64,000 nucleotides of DNA. It comes from Haemophilus influenzae. Its GTDB lineage: Bacteria; Pseudomonadota; Gammaproteobacteria; Enterobacterales; Pasteurellaceae. A program made the translations under genes and the position numbers. The DNA lies in NCBI RefSeq assembly GCF_019703545.1, contig NZ_AP018771.1, positions 1 through 64,000 of the forward strand, given 5' to 3'. Below are positions 1 to 9,932 of the stretch, one piece after another. Numbering within the stretch: position 1 is the stretch's first letter; each line of letters opens with the position of its first letter. Under the pieces are notes generated by a model, which saw nothing but the letters and a program-made list of their open reading frames with translations, did not search any database and was not told where the DNA came from.

Positions 1-63
1 CTCAACACTAGATTTTTTAGAAGATCTTTTCACACATTTATTGTAAAATCTCCGACAATTTTG

Positions 64-72
64 ACCGCACTT
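64..72 (-). repeat. DNA uptake signal core (USS)
   Basis: Exact ACCGCACTT core, the reverse complement of the Haemophilus uptake signal. It lies 29 bases before dnaA. The 100 bases upstream of dnaA show no cluster of DnaA boxes, so nothing marks an origin here. Confidence 0.95.
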
Positions 73-100
73 TTATAATAAAAACAACAAGGATCCTTTT

Positions 101-1465
101 GTGAATCTCTCAAATCTTTGGCAAAGTTGCCTGTTACAACTTCAAGATCAAGTTTCAGCCAGCGATCTTAGCACTTGGCTTCGTCCTTTACAGGCTGATG
201 TGGTGGCGGATAACCACATTGTTTTATATGCTTCTAATATGTTTGTGAAAGGTTGGGTGGAAACCCATTATCTCGCACAAATCCAGCAAATTTGTCAAAC
301 ACTTGCACAAAATCCTGAACTGCGTATTTCTTTAAAAGAAGGGGTTAAACCTGCACCCAAGATAGTGGAAAGCACACCAAATACATCACTTAGATCAGAA
401 AGTGCGGTAGATTTTCAAGCTGAATCTAGTGCTTCAGTAAAATTTGAATCTCATCTCAATACTAAACACTTATTTGATAACTTTGTTGAAGGTAAATCGA
501 ACCAACTCGCACGTGCAGTCGGTCAAAAACTTGCTCAAGCACCAGGCGAACCATCAGCCAATCCTTTCTTTTTATATGGCGGCACTGGTTTAGGGAAAAC
601 TCACTTGTTACACGCCATTGGCAACGGCATTTTAGCCGATAAACCGAATGCGCGAGTGCTTTATATTCACGCAAATAACTTTATGCAACATATGGTAAAA
701 GCAGTGCGTGATAATAAAATGGATCAGTTCAAAAAATTCTATCGTTCTCTCGATGCGCTTTTAGTGGATGATATTCAATTTTTCGCTGAAAAAGAAAAAA
801 CCCAAGAAGAATTCTTCCATATTTTCAATAACTTATTTGAAACGGGTCGCCAAATTATCTTAACTTCAGATCGTTATCCTAAAGAAATTGAAAAAATTGA
901 AGAACGTTTAAAATCACGTTTTGGCTGGGGCTTAACAACAGCTATTGAACCGCCCGATCTTGAAACCCGTGTAGCGATTTTATTAAAAAAGGCGGAAGAA
1001 CATAATATGAACTTGCCAGAAGAAGTCGCTTTCTTCATTGCTCAACGCTTGCGTACCAACGTGCGTGAACTTGAGGGTGCATTAAATCGTGTAAAAGCAA
1101 TGCAAGACTTCAAAGGCGGTGACATTGATATTGATTTCGTGCGTGATACCTTAAAAGATATTTTGGCTCTGCAAGAACGCTTAGTTACCATTGAAAATAT
1201 TCAAAAAGTGGTGGCTGAATATTATCGAATTAAGGTTTCAGATTTAAAATCAAAAAGTCGCGCACGTTCAGTGACTCGTCCTCGCCAAATTGCAATGGCG
1301 TTAGCAAAAGAATTAACAAACCGCAGTTTGCCTGAAATCGGTCGTGCATTTGATCGTGATCACACAACCGTATTAAACGCTTGCCGAGAAGTGCCAAAAT
1401 TCCGCGAGCAAGACAATAGCATTCAAGAAGATTGGGCGAATTTAATCCGCACTTTGTCTGCATAA
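101..1465 (+). CDS. dnaA: Chromosomal replication initiator protein DnaA
   Basis: DnaA is the AAA+ ATPase that binds DnaA boxes and opens the origin. The 454-residue protein shows the family layout: an N-terminal helicase-interaction domain (about 1-90), a variable linker rich in Ser and Glu (about 90-125), then the ATPase core. Walker [10 protein letters not shown] is at 160-168 and Walker B LLVDD near 221. The C-terminal DNA-binding signature contains DHTTV at about 420-424. The start is GTG at 101, eight bases after AAGGA (89-93), and the protein begins MNLSNLW like its relatives. It is followed at 12 bases by dnaN, giving the classic dnaA-dnaN-recF operon. No origin-like array of DnaA boxes is visible beside it. 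Confidence 0.98.
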   Translation: MNLSNLWQSCLLQLQDQVSASDLSTWLRPLQADVVADNHIVLYASNMFVKGWVETHYLAQIQQICQTLAQNPELRISLKEGVKPAPKIVESTPNTSLRSESAVDFQAESSASVKFESHLNTKHLFDNFVEGKSNQLARAVGQKLAQAPGEPSANPFFLYGGTGLGKTHLLHAIGNGILADKPNARVLYIHANNFMQHMVKAVRDNKMDQFKKFYRSLDALLVDDIQFFAEKEKTQEEFFHIFNNLFETGRQIILTSDRYPKEIEKIEERLKSRFGWGLTTAIEPPDLETRVAILLKKAEEHNMNLPEEVAFFIAQRLRTNVRELEGALNRVKAMQDFKGGDIDIDFVRDTLKDILALQERLVTIENIQKVVAEYYRIKVSDLKSKSRARSVTRPRQIAMALAKELTNRSLPEIGRAFDRDHTTVLNACREVPKFREQDNSIQEDWANLIRTLSA

Positions 1466-1477
1466 AAGGAGAACGCA

Positions 1478-2578
1478 ATGCAATTTAGCATTTCAAGAGA
1501 AAATTTATTAAAACCGTTGCAACAAGTATGTGGCGTATTGAGTAATCGCCCAAATATTCCTGTATTAAACAACGTATTGTTGCAAATTGAAGACAATCGT
1601 CTGACTATCACTGGTACAGATTTAGAAGTCGAATTATCGAGTCAAACTCAGCTTTCATCGTCTTCTGAAAATGGCACTTTTACCATTCCAGCAAAAAAAT
1701 TCTTAGATATTTGCCGCACTTTATCTGATGATTCAGAAATCACGGTGACTTTTGAACAAGACCGTGCATTAGTGCAATCGGGGCGTAGCCGTTTTACGCT
1801 GACAACCCAACCTGCCGAAGAATATCCAAACCTCACAGATTGGCAGTCTGAAGTGGATTTTGAACTACCGCAAAATACCTTACGCCGTTTAATTGAAGCC
1901 ACTCAATTTTCTATGGCAAACCAAGATGCACGCTATTTCTTAAATGGTATGAAGTTTGAAACAGAAGGCAATTTATTGCGAACTGTGGCAACAGATGGTC
2001 ATAGACTTGCGGTCTGTACTATTTCACTTGAACAAGAATTACAAAATCATTCTGTGATTTTACCTCGTAAAGGCGTGTTAGAGCTGGTTCGTTTATTAGA
2101 AACAAGCGATGAACCAGCACGCTTACAAATTGGCACCAACAATTTACGTGTCCATTTAAAAAACACCGTATTTACATCAAAATTAATTGATGGTCGCTTT
2201 CCTGACTATCGCCGAGTATTGCCTCGTAATGCCACAAAAATTGTCGAAGGCAGTTGGGAAATGCTGAAACAGGCTTTTGTTCGTGCGTCCATTTTATCTA
2301 ATGAACGCGCACGCAGCGTACGTTTAAGTTTAAAGGAAAACCAGCTTAAAATTACTGCCTCAAACACAGAACACGAAGAAGCAGAAGAAATTGTCGATGT
2401 CAATTACAATGGCGAAGAATTAGAAGTGGGCTTTAATGTAACCTATATTCTTGATGTGCTGAATGCACTTAAATGTAATCAAGTGCGAATGTGCTTAACT
2501 GATGCGTTCTCCAGTTGCTTAATTGAAAACTGTGAAGACAGCAGCTGCGAATACGTCATTATGCCAATGCGTTTATAA
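1478..2578 (+). CDS. dnaN: DNA polymerase III sliding clamp (beta subunit)
   Basis: This is the ring-shaped clamp that tethers DNA polymerase III and other repair proteins to DNA. The 366-residue length matches the bacterial clamp family (three repeated domains of about 120 residues), the N-terminus MQFSISRENLLKPLQQV is typical, and the protein ends in the conserved VIMPMRL. A strong ribosome site AAGGAG (1466-1471) lies six bases before the ATG. It is sandwiched between dnaA and recF; only one base separates its stop codon from the recF ATG, so the two are probably translationally coupled. Confidence 0.98.
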   Translation: MQFSISRENLLKPLQQVCGVLSNRPNIPVLNNVLLQIEDNRLTITGTDLEVELSSQTQLSSSSENGTFTIPAKKFLDICRTLSDDSEITVTFEQDRALVQSGRSRFTLTTQPAEEYPNLTDWQSEVDFELPQNTLRRLIEATQFSMANQDARYFLNGMKFETEGNLLRTVATDGHRLAVCTISLEQELQNHSVILPRKGVLELVRLLETSDEPARLQIGTNNLRVHLKNTVFTSKLIDGRFPDYRRVLPRNATKIVEGSWEMLKQAFVRASILSNERARSVRLSLKENQLKITASNTEHEEAEEIVDVNYNGEELEVGFNVTYILDVLNALKCNQVRMCLTDAFSSCLIENCEDSSCEYVIMPMRL

Positions 2579-2579
2579 T

Positions 2580-3659
2580 ATGGCGATTTCTCGTTTACTG
2601 GTCGAAAAATTTCGTAACTTAACAGCAGTGGATCTTGATTTTGATCCCTGCTTTAACTTTCTAATCGGCAACAACGGCAGCGGAAAAACCAGCTTATTAG
2701 AAGCCATTTTTTATCTTGGTCACGGACGTTCATTTAAGAGTGCGGTCACAAATCGCATCATTTCTTACGACGAACCGCACTTTACCCTATTTGGACAAAT
2801 CCAAGAAAGCCAACATCAATGGTCTGTCGGCTTACAAAAACTGCGTCAAGGCAACACCTTAGTAAAAATTAACGGCGAAGATGGCAATAAAATTTCCGAT
2901 CTTGCCCATCTTTTGCCAATGCAATTAATCACCCCTGAAGGCTTAACCTTACTGAATGGGGGGCCAAGTTATCGCCGCGCGTTTTTAGATTGGGGATTAT
3001 TCCACCACCAAACAAGTTTCTATTCCGCTTGGAGCAATCTCAATCGATTACTCAAACAACGAAATGCCGCCCTTGCACAAAATCAGCCCTACTCCGCTAT
3101 TAAAGTTTGGGACGTTGAACTTGCTAAACTTGCCCATCAAGTAAGTCAATGGCGTGCCGAATATGCAGAAGCACTACGCCCTGAAATTGAGCAAACTTGC
3201 CGACTTTTTCTGCCTGAATTAGAAATTAATGTCAGCTTTCATCAAGGATGGGAAAAAAATGCTGATTATTATGAAATTCTTCAACAAAATTTTGAACGAG
3301 ATCGTGCCTTAAATTACACCTTTTCTGGCCCTCAAAAAGCGGATTTTCGTTTCAAAGCACAAGGATTGCCTGTTGAAGATGTGCTTTCTCGTGGACAACT
3401 TAAACTTTTAATGTGTGCATTAAGACTAGCGCAGGGCGAGCATTTAATGAAAGAAAAGCAACGCCATTGTATTTTTTTAATCGATGATTTTGCCTCGGAA
3501 TTAGATCAAGACAAACGCGCCTTGTTGGCAAAACGATTACAACAAAGTGGCTCACAAGTGTTTGTTACCGCCATCACTAAAAGACAACTAAAAGAAATGC
3601 AAGTGGAAAACAAAAAAATGTTTTCTGTTCATAATGGCATCATTAACGCCTTAAATTAG
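2580..3659 (+). CDS. recF: DNA replication and repair protein RecF
   Basis: RecF is an SMC-like ATPase that helps load RecA at gaps together with RecO and RecR. The 359-residue protein has Walker A GNNGSGKT at 30-37, an ABC-type signature region around DVLSRGQLK near residue 270, and Walker B IFLIDDFASELD after it. I chose ATG 2580 (MAISRLLVEKF), which matches the family N-terminus; an earlier in-frame start at 2523 would lie inside dnaN and add 19 residues unlike RecF. It has no good ribosome site of its own, consistent with coupling to dnaN. An uptake signal core (2774-2782) lies within the gene. It is the last gene of the dnaA operon. Confidence 0.97.
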   Translation: MAISRLLVEKFRNLTAVDLDFDPCFNFLIGNNGSGKTSLLEAIFYLGHGRSFKSAVTNRIISYDEPHFTLFGQIQESQHQWSVGLQKLRQGNTLVKINGEDGNKISDLAHLLPMQLITPEGLTLLNGGPSYRRAFLDWGLFHHQTSFYSAWSNLNRLLKQRNAALAQNQPYSAIKVWDVELAKLAHQVSQWRAEYAEALRPEIEQTCRLFLPELEINVSFHQGWEKNADYYEILQQNFERDRALNYTFSGPQKADFRFKAQGLPVEDVLSRGQLKLLMCALRLAQGEHLMKEKQRHCIFLIDDFASELDQDKRALLAKRLQQSGSQVFVTAITKRQLKEMQVENKKMFSVHNGIINALN

Positions 3660-3663
3660 CCAA

Positions 3664-3672
3664 AAGTGCGGT
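3664..3672 (+). repeat. DNA uptake signal core (USS)
   Basis: Exact AAGTGCGGT just after recF. With the same-orientation core at 9273-9281 it brackets iga, which contains no exact core itself. Confidence 0.95.
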
Positions 3673-3702
3673 GGAAAATACGCCAATTTTTTAAAAAATA
3701 TC

Positions 3703-3720
3703 AAAAATCATTATCATTAC
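3703..3720. promoter_or_regulatory. Possible Fur-like site upstream of iga
   Basis: The stretch contains TCATTATCATTAC, reading GTAATGATAATGA on the other strand. It resembles overlapping GATAAT-type hexamers of a Fur box. It lies about 15 bases upstream of the candidate iga -35. The match is partial and this is inference only. Confidence 0.3.
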
Positions 3721-3733
3721 CTCATAAATGTAA

Positions 3734-3762
3734 TTCAAGTTTTGAGCGATTTATGCTATAAA
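3734..3762 (+). promoter_or_regulatory. Candidate iga promoter
   Basis: An extended -10, TGC followed by TATAAA (3754-3762), is preceded at 17 bases by a weak -35, TTCAAG (3734-3739). This would give a 5' untranslated region of roughly 130 bases before the iga ATG at 3901. Confidence 0.45.
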
Positions 3763-3900
3763 GCTCGCTCATTATAAAGATGAAGACAACTTGCAAACTA
3801 TCAACGCAACACAGCCAAAATTTGAATCAACTTGTAACCGTATATCAAATTGTGTCCTATCAAATCTACTTTTTAAACTTAATTAATAAGGACAGCTTCT

Positions 3901-6900
3901 ATGCTAAATAAAAAATTCAAACTCAATTTTATTGCGCTTACTGTCGCCTACGCATTAACCCCTTATACAGAAGCTGCGTTAGTGAGAGACGATGTGGATT
4001 ATCAAATATTTCGTGATTTTGCAGAAAATAAAGGGAGATTTTCTGTTGGTGCAACAAATGTGGAAGTGAGAGATAAAAATAACCACTCTTTAGGCAATGC
4101 TTTACCTAATGGCATTCCGATGATTGATTTTAGTGTTGTGGATGTGAATAAACGTATTGGTACATTAGTGGATCCGCAATATATTGTAAGCGTAAAACAC
4201 GCACATCAATATATGAATGACTTTTATTTTGGGCATTATAACGGACATCGTGATGTTTCTGATGATGAAAATAAATATAGTGTAGTGACACAAAATAATG
4301 TTAATCCAAATGAAGGCTGGCACGTAGATAAGCGATTAGATGACTATAATATGCCTCGTTTAAATAAATTTGTGACCGAGGTTGCACCCACTACGCCTAC
4401 ATTAGCTGGGGACGATTTAGAAACCTATAAAGATAAAGAAAAATATCTGTCCTTTGTGCGAGTAGGTGCTGGTACTCAGTTTGTTTATAAAAAAGGTGCT
4501 GACTACGTTGAAAATAATACCCATAATAGTGATATTAAATTCCTAACTGACGCATATCGCTATGCTATCGGTGGTACACCTTATAAAGGAATTAATATTG
4601 ACCCGTCCCAAAGTAAAAAAGGTCTTATCGGTTTTGGAGATAGCCGTGAAGATCACGTTATTAATTCCAAAACATTGCTCTCTCAAGACCCTCTTACCAA
4701 CTACGGCGTATTAGGTGATAGTGGTTCGCCTTTATTTGCTTTTGATAAACAACAAAACAAATGGGTTTTTATCGGGCCTTATACTTATTGGGCAGGCTAT
4801 GGTAAAAAATCTTGGCAAGAATGGAATATTTATAAAAAAGATTTTGCTGATACTATTCACTCAAGAGATAACGCTGAAGCTGTGCCTTTCTCTAACAAAG
4901 AATATCGTTGGACAACAACAGGTAACTCAAGTCAAATCACAAACAATCAAAAAACAATTTCAGTCAAGCTTCCAAATTCTGAGGAAAAACTGGTTAATTA
5001 TCAACAAAAAGAGAAAGAGAATACTGGACAAAATGTAATTTTTGAAGGAAATGGTAATTCTAAAAACACACTTGTTTTAGAAAATAACATCAATCAAGGT
5101 GCTGGCGGTTTATTCTTTAAAGGAAACTACGAAGTTAAAGGAAAAACGGACGATATTACTTGGGTAGGCGGCGGAATTTCTGTTGAAGAGGGAAAAACAG
5201 TAACGTGGAAAGTACATAACCCACAATCTGATCGTTTAGCTAAAATCGGCAAAGGAACATTAATTGTAGAAGGAAAAGGAGAAAATAAAGGTTCGCTAAA
5301 AGTGGGCGATGGTACTGTTATCTTAAAACAACAAGCTGATGCCAATAATAAAGTTAAAGCCTTTTCACAAGTAGGTATAGTAAGTGGTCGCTCAACTGTT
5401 GTACTTAATGATGATAAGCAAGTAGATCCAAATTCAATTTACTTTGGTTTTAGAGGCGGTCGATTAGATGCCAATGGCAATAATCTCACTTTTGAACATA
5501 TCCGTAATATTGATGATGGCGCAAGACTAGTTAATCATAATATGACTAATGCCTCAAATATAACGATTACTGGGGAAAGCCTAATTACAGATCCAAATAA
5601 AATTACCTTAGATTATATACCACGACAAGATGAAGATAATCCTTATGCTCCTCGACGGATTAAAGATGGATACCAACTCTATTTAAATTTAGAAAACTAT
5701 ACTTATTATGCGTTAAGAAAAGGTGCTAAAGCTACTTCAGAACTGCCATACAACAATGCAAGCAATGAAAATTGGCTATATATGGGTAAAAATTCCGATG
5801 AAGCCAAAAAGAAAACGATGGAATACATCAATAATAGCCGTATGAATGGCTTTAACGGTTATTTTGGTGAGGAAGAGGGTAAAAATAACGGTAATCTAAA
5901 TGTGACTTTTAAAGGCAAAAGTGAGCAAAATCGCTTTTTATTAACAGGCGGAACAAACCTTAACGGTGAATTAAAAGTTGAAAAAGGCACCTTATTCCTT
6001 TCTGGCAGACCAACACCGCACGCAAGAGATATTGCAGGTATTTCTTCGACAAAAAAAGATCCTCACTTTGCTGAAAATAATGAAGTGGTAGTAGAAGATG
6101 ACTGGATTAACCGCAATTTTAAAGCAACAAATATTAATGTAACCAATAACGCAACCCTTTATTCAGGTCGCAATGTTGCAAACATTACGTCAAATATCAC
6201 AGCTTCTAATAAAGCAAAAGTACATATTGGCTATAAAGCAGGCGACACCGTTTGTGTACGTTCTGACTATACGGGCTATGTGACTTGCACTACTGACAAG
6301 TTATCCGATAAAGCCCTTAATAGCTTTAACGCCACCAATGTATCTGGCAATGTAAATTTATCAGGTAATGCAAACTTTGTCTTAGGCAAAGCCAATTTAT
6401 TCGGCACAATTCACAGCACGGGAAATAGCCAAGTACGTTTAACCGAAAATAGTAAATGGCATTTAACAGGCGATAGCAATGTTAATCAGTTAAATTTAGA
6501 CAAGGGGCATATTCATTTAAATTCAGCAGACAATTCAAACAATGTGACAAAATATAACACGCTGACTGTGAATAACTTATCAGGCAACGGTTCTTTCTAT
6601 TATTTAACTGACCTTTCTAAAAAGCAGGGCGACAAAGTTATTGTAACCCAATCCGCCACAGGTAACTTTACATTACAAGTGGCAGATAAAACAGGCGAGC
6701 CTACAAAAAATGAACTCACGCTTTTTGATGCTTCAAATGCTACAAGAAATAATTTGAATGTGTCATTAATTGGGAATACCGTTGATTTAGGTGCTTGGAA
6801 ATATACGTTGAAAGAAACTAATGGACGTTACGATTTGTATAACCCAGAGGTGGAAAAAAGAAATCAAACTGTCGATACGACAAATATCACAACACCTAAT

Positions 6901-9192
6901 AATATTCAAGCTGATGCACCTAGCGTACCAAGTAACAATGAAGAAATAGCCCGTGTTGAAGCACCAGTTCCACCACCTGCGCCTGCTACACCATCAGAGA
7001 CAACTGAAACAGTGTCAGAAAATAGTCCGCAAGAAGGTGAAACCGTAGAGAAAAACGAGCAAAACGCAACCGAAACAACAGCTCAGAATGATGAAGTTGC
7101 AGAAGAAGCTAAACCAAGTGTAAAAGCTAACACTCAAACAAATGAAGTGGCTCAAAGTGGAAGTGAAACCGAGGAAACTCAAACGACTGAAACAAAAGAA
7201 ACAGCTAAAGTAGAAACAGAGAAAACTCAAGAAGCATCTCAAATGGCTTCTGAAACGTCTCCGAAACAAGCAGAGCCTGCTCCTGAAAAAGTTTCAACTG
7301 ATACGAAAGTAGAAGAAACTCAAGTTCAAGCTCAACCGCAAACACAACCGACAACTGTTGCTGCGGTAGAGGCAACTTCGCCAAACAGTAAACCAGCGGA
7401 AGAAACTCAACCAAGTGAAAAAACTAACGCTGAACCTGTAACATCTGTATCACAAAATCAACCAGAAAAAACTGTTTCTCAATCAACAAAAGATAAGGTT
7501 GTTGTAGAAAAAGAGGAAACGGCTAAAGTAGAAAAAGAGAAAACTCAAGAAGCCCCTCAAATGGCTTCTCAAGCGTCTCCGAAACAGGAACAGTCTGAAA
7601 CTGTTCAACCGCAAGCAGTGCTTGAAAGTGAAAATGTTCCGACTGTTAATAATGCAAAAGAAGTTCAAGCTCAACTGCAAACACAACCAAGTGCAACAGT
7701 AAGCACTGAACAACCTGCGAAAGAGACTAGCTCAAATGTTGAACAACCAGTGACAGAAAGCACAACAGTAAACACTAGAAACTCTGCAGTGGGAAATCCA
7801 GAGAAGACAACACCTGCTACAACTCAATCTGCAGTTAATTCAGAAGCAGTTCAATCAAAAACAACAGAAGCTGATAATTCAGAAAGTAGTGAGCCAAAGA
7901 GTAGACGTAGAAGAAGTATTAGCCAGCTTCAAGAGACTTCTACTGACGAAACAACAGTAGCTAATAATTCAGAAAGCAGTAATAAGCCAAATAATAGACG
8001 TAGAAGAAGTGTTAGCCAGCCTCAAGAGACTTCTACTGACGAAACAACAGCAACTTCTACTAACGAAACAACAGTAGCTGATAATTCAGAAAGCAGTAAT
8101 AAGCCAAAGAGTAGACGTAAAAGAAGTGTTAGCCAGCCTCAAGAGACTTCTGCTGAAGAAACAACGGTAACTTCTACTGAAAAAACAACAGTAGCTGATA
8201 ATTCAAAAAGTAATAAGACAAATAGTAGACGTAGAAGTAGAAGAAGTGTTGGCTCAGTTCCGCATGATGTTGGACAAGCTACAAGTGGCAACGATCGTTC
8301 TGCAATGCCATTGAGCAATCTCACAAGTACAAACACCAATGCGGTACTTTCTGATGCAAGGGCAAAAGCACAATTTGTTGCATTAAATGTAGGGAAAGCA
8401 GTTTCTCAACATATTAGCCAGTTAGAAATGAATAACGAGGGGCAATATAACATTTGGGTATCTAATACTTCAATGAACAAAAATTATTCCTCAAGTCAAT
8501 ATCGTCGTTTTAGTTCTAAAAGTACGCAAACTCAACTTGGTTGGGATCAAACAATCTCAAACAATGTTCAGTTAGGTGGCGTGTTTACTTATGTTCGCAA
8601 TAGTAACAACTTTGATAAGGCAAGCAGTAAAAATACCTTAGCACAAGTTAATTTCTATTCTAAATATTATGCGGATAATCATTGGTATTTAGCGGTGGAT
8701 TTAGGCTACGGCAAGTTCCAAAGCAACTTACAAACTGATCATAATGCGAAATTTGCTCGCCATACTGCACAATTTGGTTTAACCGCAGGCAAAGCATTTA
8801 ATCTTGGCAATTTTGGTATTACGCCAATAGTAGGCGTGCGTTATAGCTATTTATCAAACGCTAATTTTGCATTAGATCAAGATCGCATTAAAGTAAATCC
8901 AATATCTGTCAAAACAGCCTTTGCTCAAGTTGATTTAAGTTATACTTATCACTTAGGCGAGTTTTCCGTTACGCCAATTTTGTCTGCTCGATATGATGCA
9001 AATCAAGGCAGCGGAAAAATTAATGTAACTCGATATGATTTTGCTTACAACGTGGAAAACCAACAGCAATATAACGCAGGGCTTAAATTGAAATATCATA
9101 ATGTGAAATTAAGTCTAATAGGCGGATTAACAAAAGCGAAACAAGCGGAAAAACAAAAAACTGCAGAATTAAAACTAAGTTTTAGTTTTTAA
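3901..9192 (+). CDS. iga: Immunoglobulin A1 protease autotransporter
   Basis: This secreted serine protease cleaves the hinge of human IgA1 and exports itself by type V secretion. The 1763-residue precursor begins with a signal peptide (1-25, cut TEA/ALVRDD). The chymotrypsin-like protease domain follows, with likely triad His100 (VKHAH), Asp148 (DDYNMPRL) and Ser274 in GDSGSP (272-277). A long beta-helix passenger reaches about residue 1000 and carries a Cys pair near 785. A PPPAPATP segment (1024-1031) resembles the Pro-Pro sites the enzyme cuts and is a likely self-release point. A Glu/Thr/Gln-rich alpha region follows, with Arg-rich tandem repeats (about 1324-1450). The C-terminal 280 residues form the outer-membrane barrel ending in aromatic KLSFSF. 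It is flanked by uptake signals but contains no exact core. Confidence 0.97.
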   Translation: MLNKKFKLNFIALTVAYALTPYTEAALVRDDVDYQIFRDFAENKGRFSVGATNVEVRDKNNHSLGNALPNGIPMIDFSVVDVNKRIGTLVDPQYIVSVKHAHQYMNDFYFGHYNGHRDVSDDENKYSVVTQNNVNPNEGWHVDKRLDDYNMPRLNKFVTEVAPTTPTLAGDDLETYKDKEKYLSFVRVGAGTQFVYKKGADYVENNTHNSDIKFLTDAYRYAIGGTPYKGINIDPSQSKKGLIGFGDSREDHVINSKTLLSQDPLTNYGVLGDSGSPLFAFDKQQNKWVFIGPYTYWAGYGKKSWQEWNIYKKDFADTIHSRDNAEAVPFSNKEYRWTTTGNSSQITNNQKTISVKLPNSEEKLVNYQQKEKENTGQNVIFEGNGNSKNTLVLENNINQGAGGLFFKGNYEVKGKTDDITWVGGGISVEEGKTVTWKVHNPQSDRLAKIGKGTLIVEGKGENKGSLKVGDGTVILKQQADANNKVKAFSQVGIVSGRSTVVLNDDKQVDPNSIYFGFRGGRLDANGNNLTFEHIRNIDDGARLVNHNMTNASNITITGESLITDPNKITLDYIPRQDEDNPYAPRRIKDGYQLYLNLENYTYYALRKGAKATSELPYNNASNENWLYMGKNSDEAKKKTMEYINNSRMNGFNGYFGEEEGKNNGNLNVTFKGKSEQNRFLLTGGTNLNGELKVEKGTLFLSGRPTPHARDIAGISSTKKDPHFAENNEVVVEDDWINRNFKATNINVTNNATLYSGRNVANITSNITASNKAKVHIGYKAGDTVCVRSDYTGYVTCTTDKLSDKALNSFNATNVSGNVNLSGNANFVLGKANLFGTIHSTGNSQVRLTENSKWHLTGDSNVNQLNLDKGHIHLNSADNSNNVTKYNTLTVNNLSGNGSFYYLTDLSKKQGDKVIVTQSATGNFTLQVADKTGEPTKNELTLFDASNATRNNLNVSLIGNTVDLGAWKYTLKETNGRYDLYNPEVEKRNQTVDTTNITTPNNIQADAPSVPSNNEEIARVEAPVPPPAPATPSETTETVSENSPQEGETVEKNEQNATETTAQNDEVAEEAKPSVKANTQTNEVAQSGSETEETQTTETKETAKVETEKTQEASQMASETSPKQAEPAPEKVSTDTKVEETQVQAQPQTQPTTVAAVEATSPNSKPAEETQPSEKTNAEPVTSVSQNQPEKTVSQSTKDKVVVEKEETAKVEKEKTQEAPQMASQASPKQEQSETVQPQAVLESENVPTVNNAKEVQAQLQTQPSATVSTEQPAKETSSNVEQPVTESTTVNTRNSAVGNPEKTTPATTQSAVNSEAVQSKTTEADNSESSEPKSRRRRSISQLQETSTDETTVANNSESSNKPNNRRRRSVSQPQETSTDETTATSTNETTVADNSESSNKPKSRRKRSVSQPQETSAEETTVTSTEKTTVADNSKSNKTNSRRRSRRSVGSVPHDVGQATSGNDRSAMPLSNLTSTNTNAVLSDARAKAQFVALNVGKAVSQHISQLEMNNEGQYNIWVSNTSMNKNYSSSQYRRFSSKSTQTQLGWDQTISNNVQLGGVFTYVRNSNNFDKASSKNTLAQVNFYSKYYADNHWYLAVDLGYGKFQSNLQTDHNAKFARHTAQFGLTAGKAFNLGNFGITPIVGVRYSYLSNANFALDQDRIKVNPISVKTAFAQVDLSYTYHLGEFSVTPILSARYDANQGSGKINVTRYDFAYNVENQQQYNAGLKLKYHNVKLSLIGGLTKAKQAEKQKTAELKLSFSF
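7870..8259 (+). repeat. Tandem repeats in iga encoding Arg-rich segments
   Basis: Four copies begin with GCTGATAATTCA or a one-base variant, at 7870, 7960, 8077 and 8194. The spacings are 90, 117 and 117 bases, and the last copy is partial. Each encodes a basic patch ([37 protein letters not shown]) followed in the first three by QETS and Thr/Glu-rich residues. Unit length is a multiple of three, so copy number can change without a frameshift. Two longer, diverged copies of a TAKVE..EKTQEA block lie upstream, at about 7200-7370 and 7520-7700. Confidence 0.9.
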
Positions 9193-9223
9193 TAAGCCTG
9201 TTTAAATTAACGTTATAAACAAC

Positions 9224-9254
9224 AAAGCCCTGTGTATTACAGGGCTTTATTTTT
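9224..9254. terminator. Terminator after iga, possibly bidirectional
   Basis: A perfect 10-base stem AAAGCCCTGT / ACAGGGCTTT with a 5-base loop is followed by ATTTTT on the plus strand. On the minus strand the stem is followed by TGTTGTTT. It lies between convergent iga and leuD and can serve both. Confidence 0.85.
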
Positions 9255-9272
9255 GAATGAAATTCAGTGATT

Positions 9273-9281
9273 AAGTGCGGT
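9273..9281 (+). repeat. DNA uptake signal core (USS)
   Basis: Exact AAGTGCGGT between the iga terminator and the end of leuD, in the same orientation as the core before iga. Confidence 0.95.
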
Positions 9282-9305
9282 GAAAAATCAGCGCATTTTT
9301 TATTT

Positions 9306-9908
9306 TTAACGTAAAAACGCTGGAATATTTTTCTCGTATGCTGAGATTTTGTCTTCGTGCTGAAGAGTTAAGCCGATATTATCCAAGCCGTTTAACAAAC
9401 AATGGCGGCGGAATTCATCAAGCTCAAAAGTATAAACTTTATCCCCTACAGTGACCGTCATCGCTTCTAAATCTACGTGGATTTGCTTGCTTTCATTTGC
9501 CCATACCCATTGGAAGATTTCTTCTACTTCTTCTTCGCTTAAACGAATCGGTAACATATGATTATTTAAGCTATTGTTATAGAAAATATCCGCAAAACTT
9601 GGGGCGATCATTACTTTAAAGCCGTAGTCTGCTAATGCCCAAGGGGCGTGTTCACGAGAAGAACCACAGCCAAGGTTTTTACGCGCCAACAAAATTGTTG
9701 CACCTTGATATTGCGGATAATTTAAGACAAATTCTGGATTTGGCTTGGTGCCGTCCACATCAAGATAACGCCATTCGTGGAATAAGTGTTTGCCGAAACC
9801 TACGCGGGTAATGGCTTGTAAAAATTGTTTTGGAATAATTGCATCGGTATCTACATTTGCCGCATCCAATGGTACGACTAAGCCTGAAAGTTGTTTAAAT
9901 CCTGCCAT
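9306..9908 (-). CDS. leuD: 3-isopropylmalate dehydratase small subunit
   Basis: LeuD is the small (swivel) subunit of isopropylmalate isomerase. With LeuC it converts 2-isopropylmalate to 3-isopropylmalate in leucine synthesis. The 200-residue length is the family norm, and the substrate-loop motif [12 protein letters not shown] is present around residue 80. The ATG at 9908 has an AGGAAA ribosome site upstream and lies 24 bases after the leuC stop, so the two subunits are co-translated. It is the last gene of the leuABCD operon and ends before the shared iga/leuD terminator region. Confidence 0.97.
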   Translation of the reverse strand: MAGFKQLSGLVVPLDAANVDTDAIIPKQFLQAITRVGFGKHLFHEWRYLDVDGTKPNPEFVLNYPQYQGATILLARKNLGCGSSREHAPWALADYGFKVMIAPSFADIFYNNSLNNHMLPIRLSEEEVEEIFQWVWANESKQIHVDLEAMTVTVGDKVYTFELDEFRRHCLLNGLDNIGLTLQHEDKISAYEKNIPAFLR

Positions 9909-9932
9909 TTTTCTTTTTCCTATTTTTGAGCC

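Noticed and set aside
1..100. Replication origin beside dnaA
   Set aside because: No cluster of TTATNCACA-type boxes or AT-rich unwinding repeats is visible in the 100 bases or in the dnaA-dnaN-recF junctions. As I recall, oriC of H. influenzae lies far from dnaA.
7870..8259. Phase-variable simple sequence repeat in iga
   Set aside because: The repeats are long and in multiples of three bases. No tetranucleotide tract that could shift the frame was seen here or elsewhere in the window.
7015..8339. Long minus-strand open frames rich in Phe, Ser and Leu under iga
   Set aside because: They are the complement of Glu/Thr/Gln/Arg-rich repeat coding sequence, have no ribosome sites, and encode low-complexity protein.
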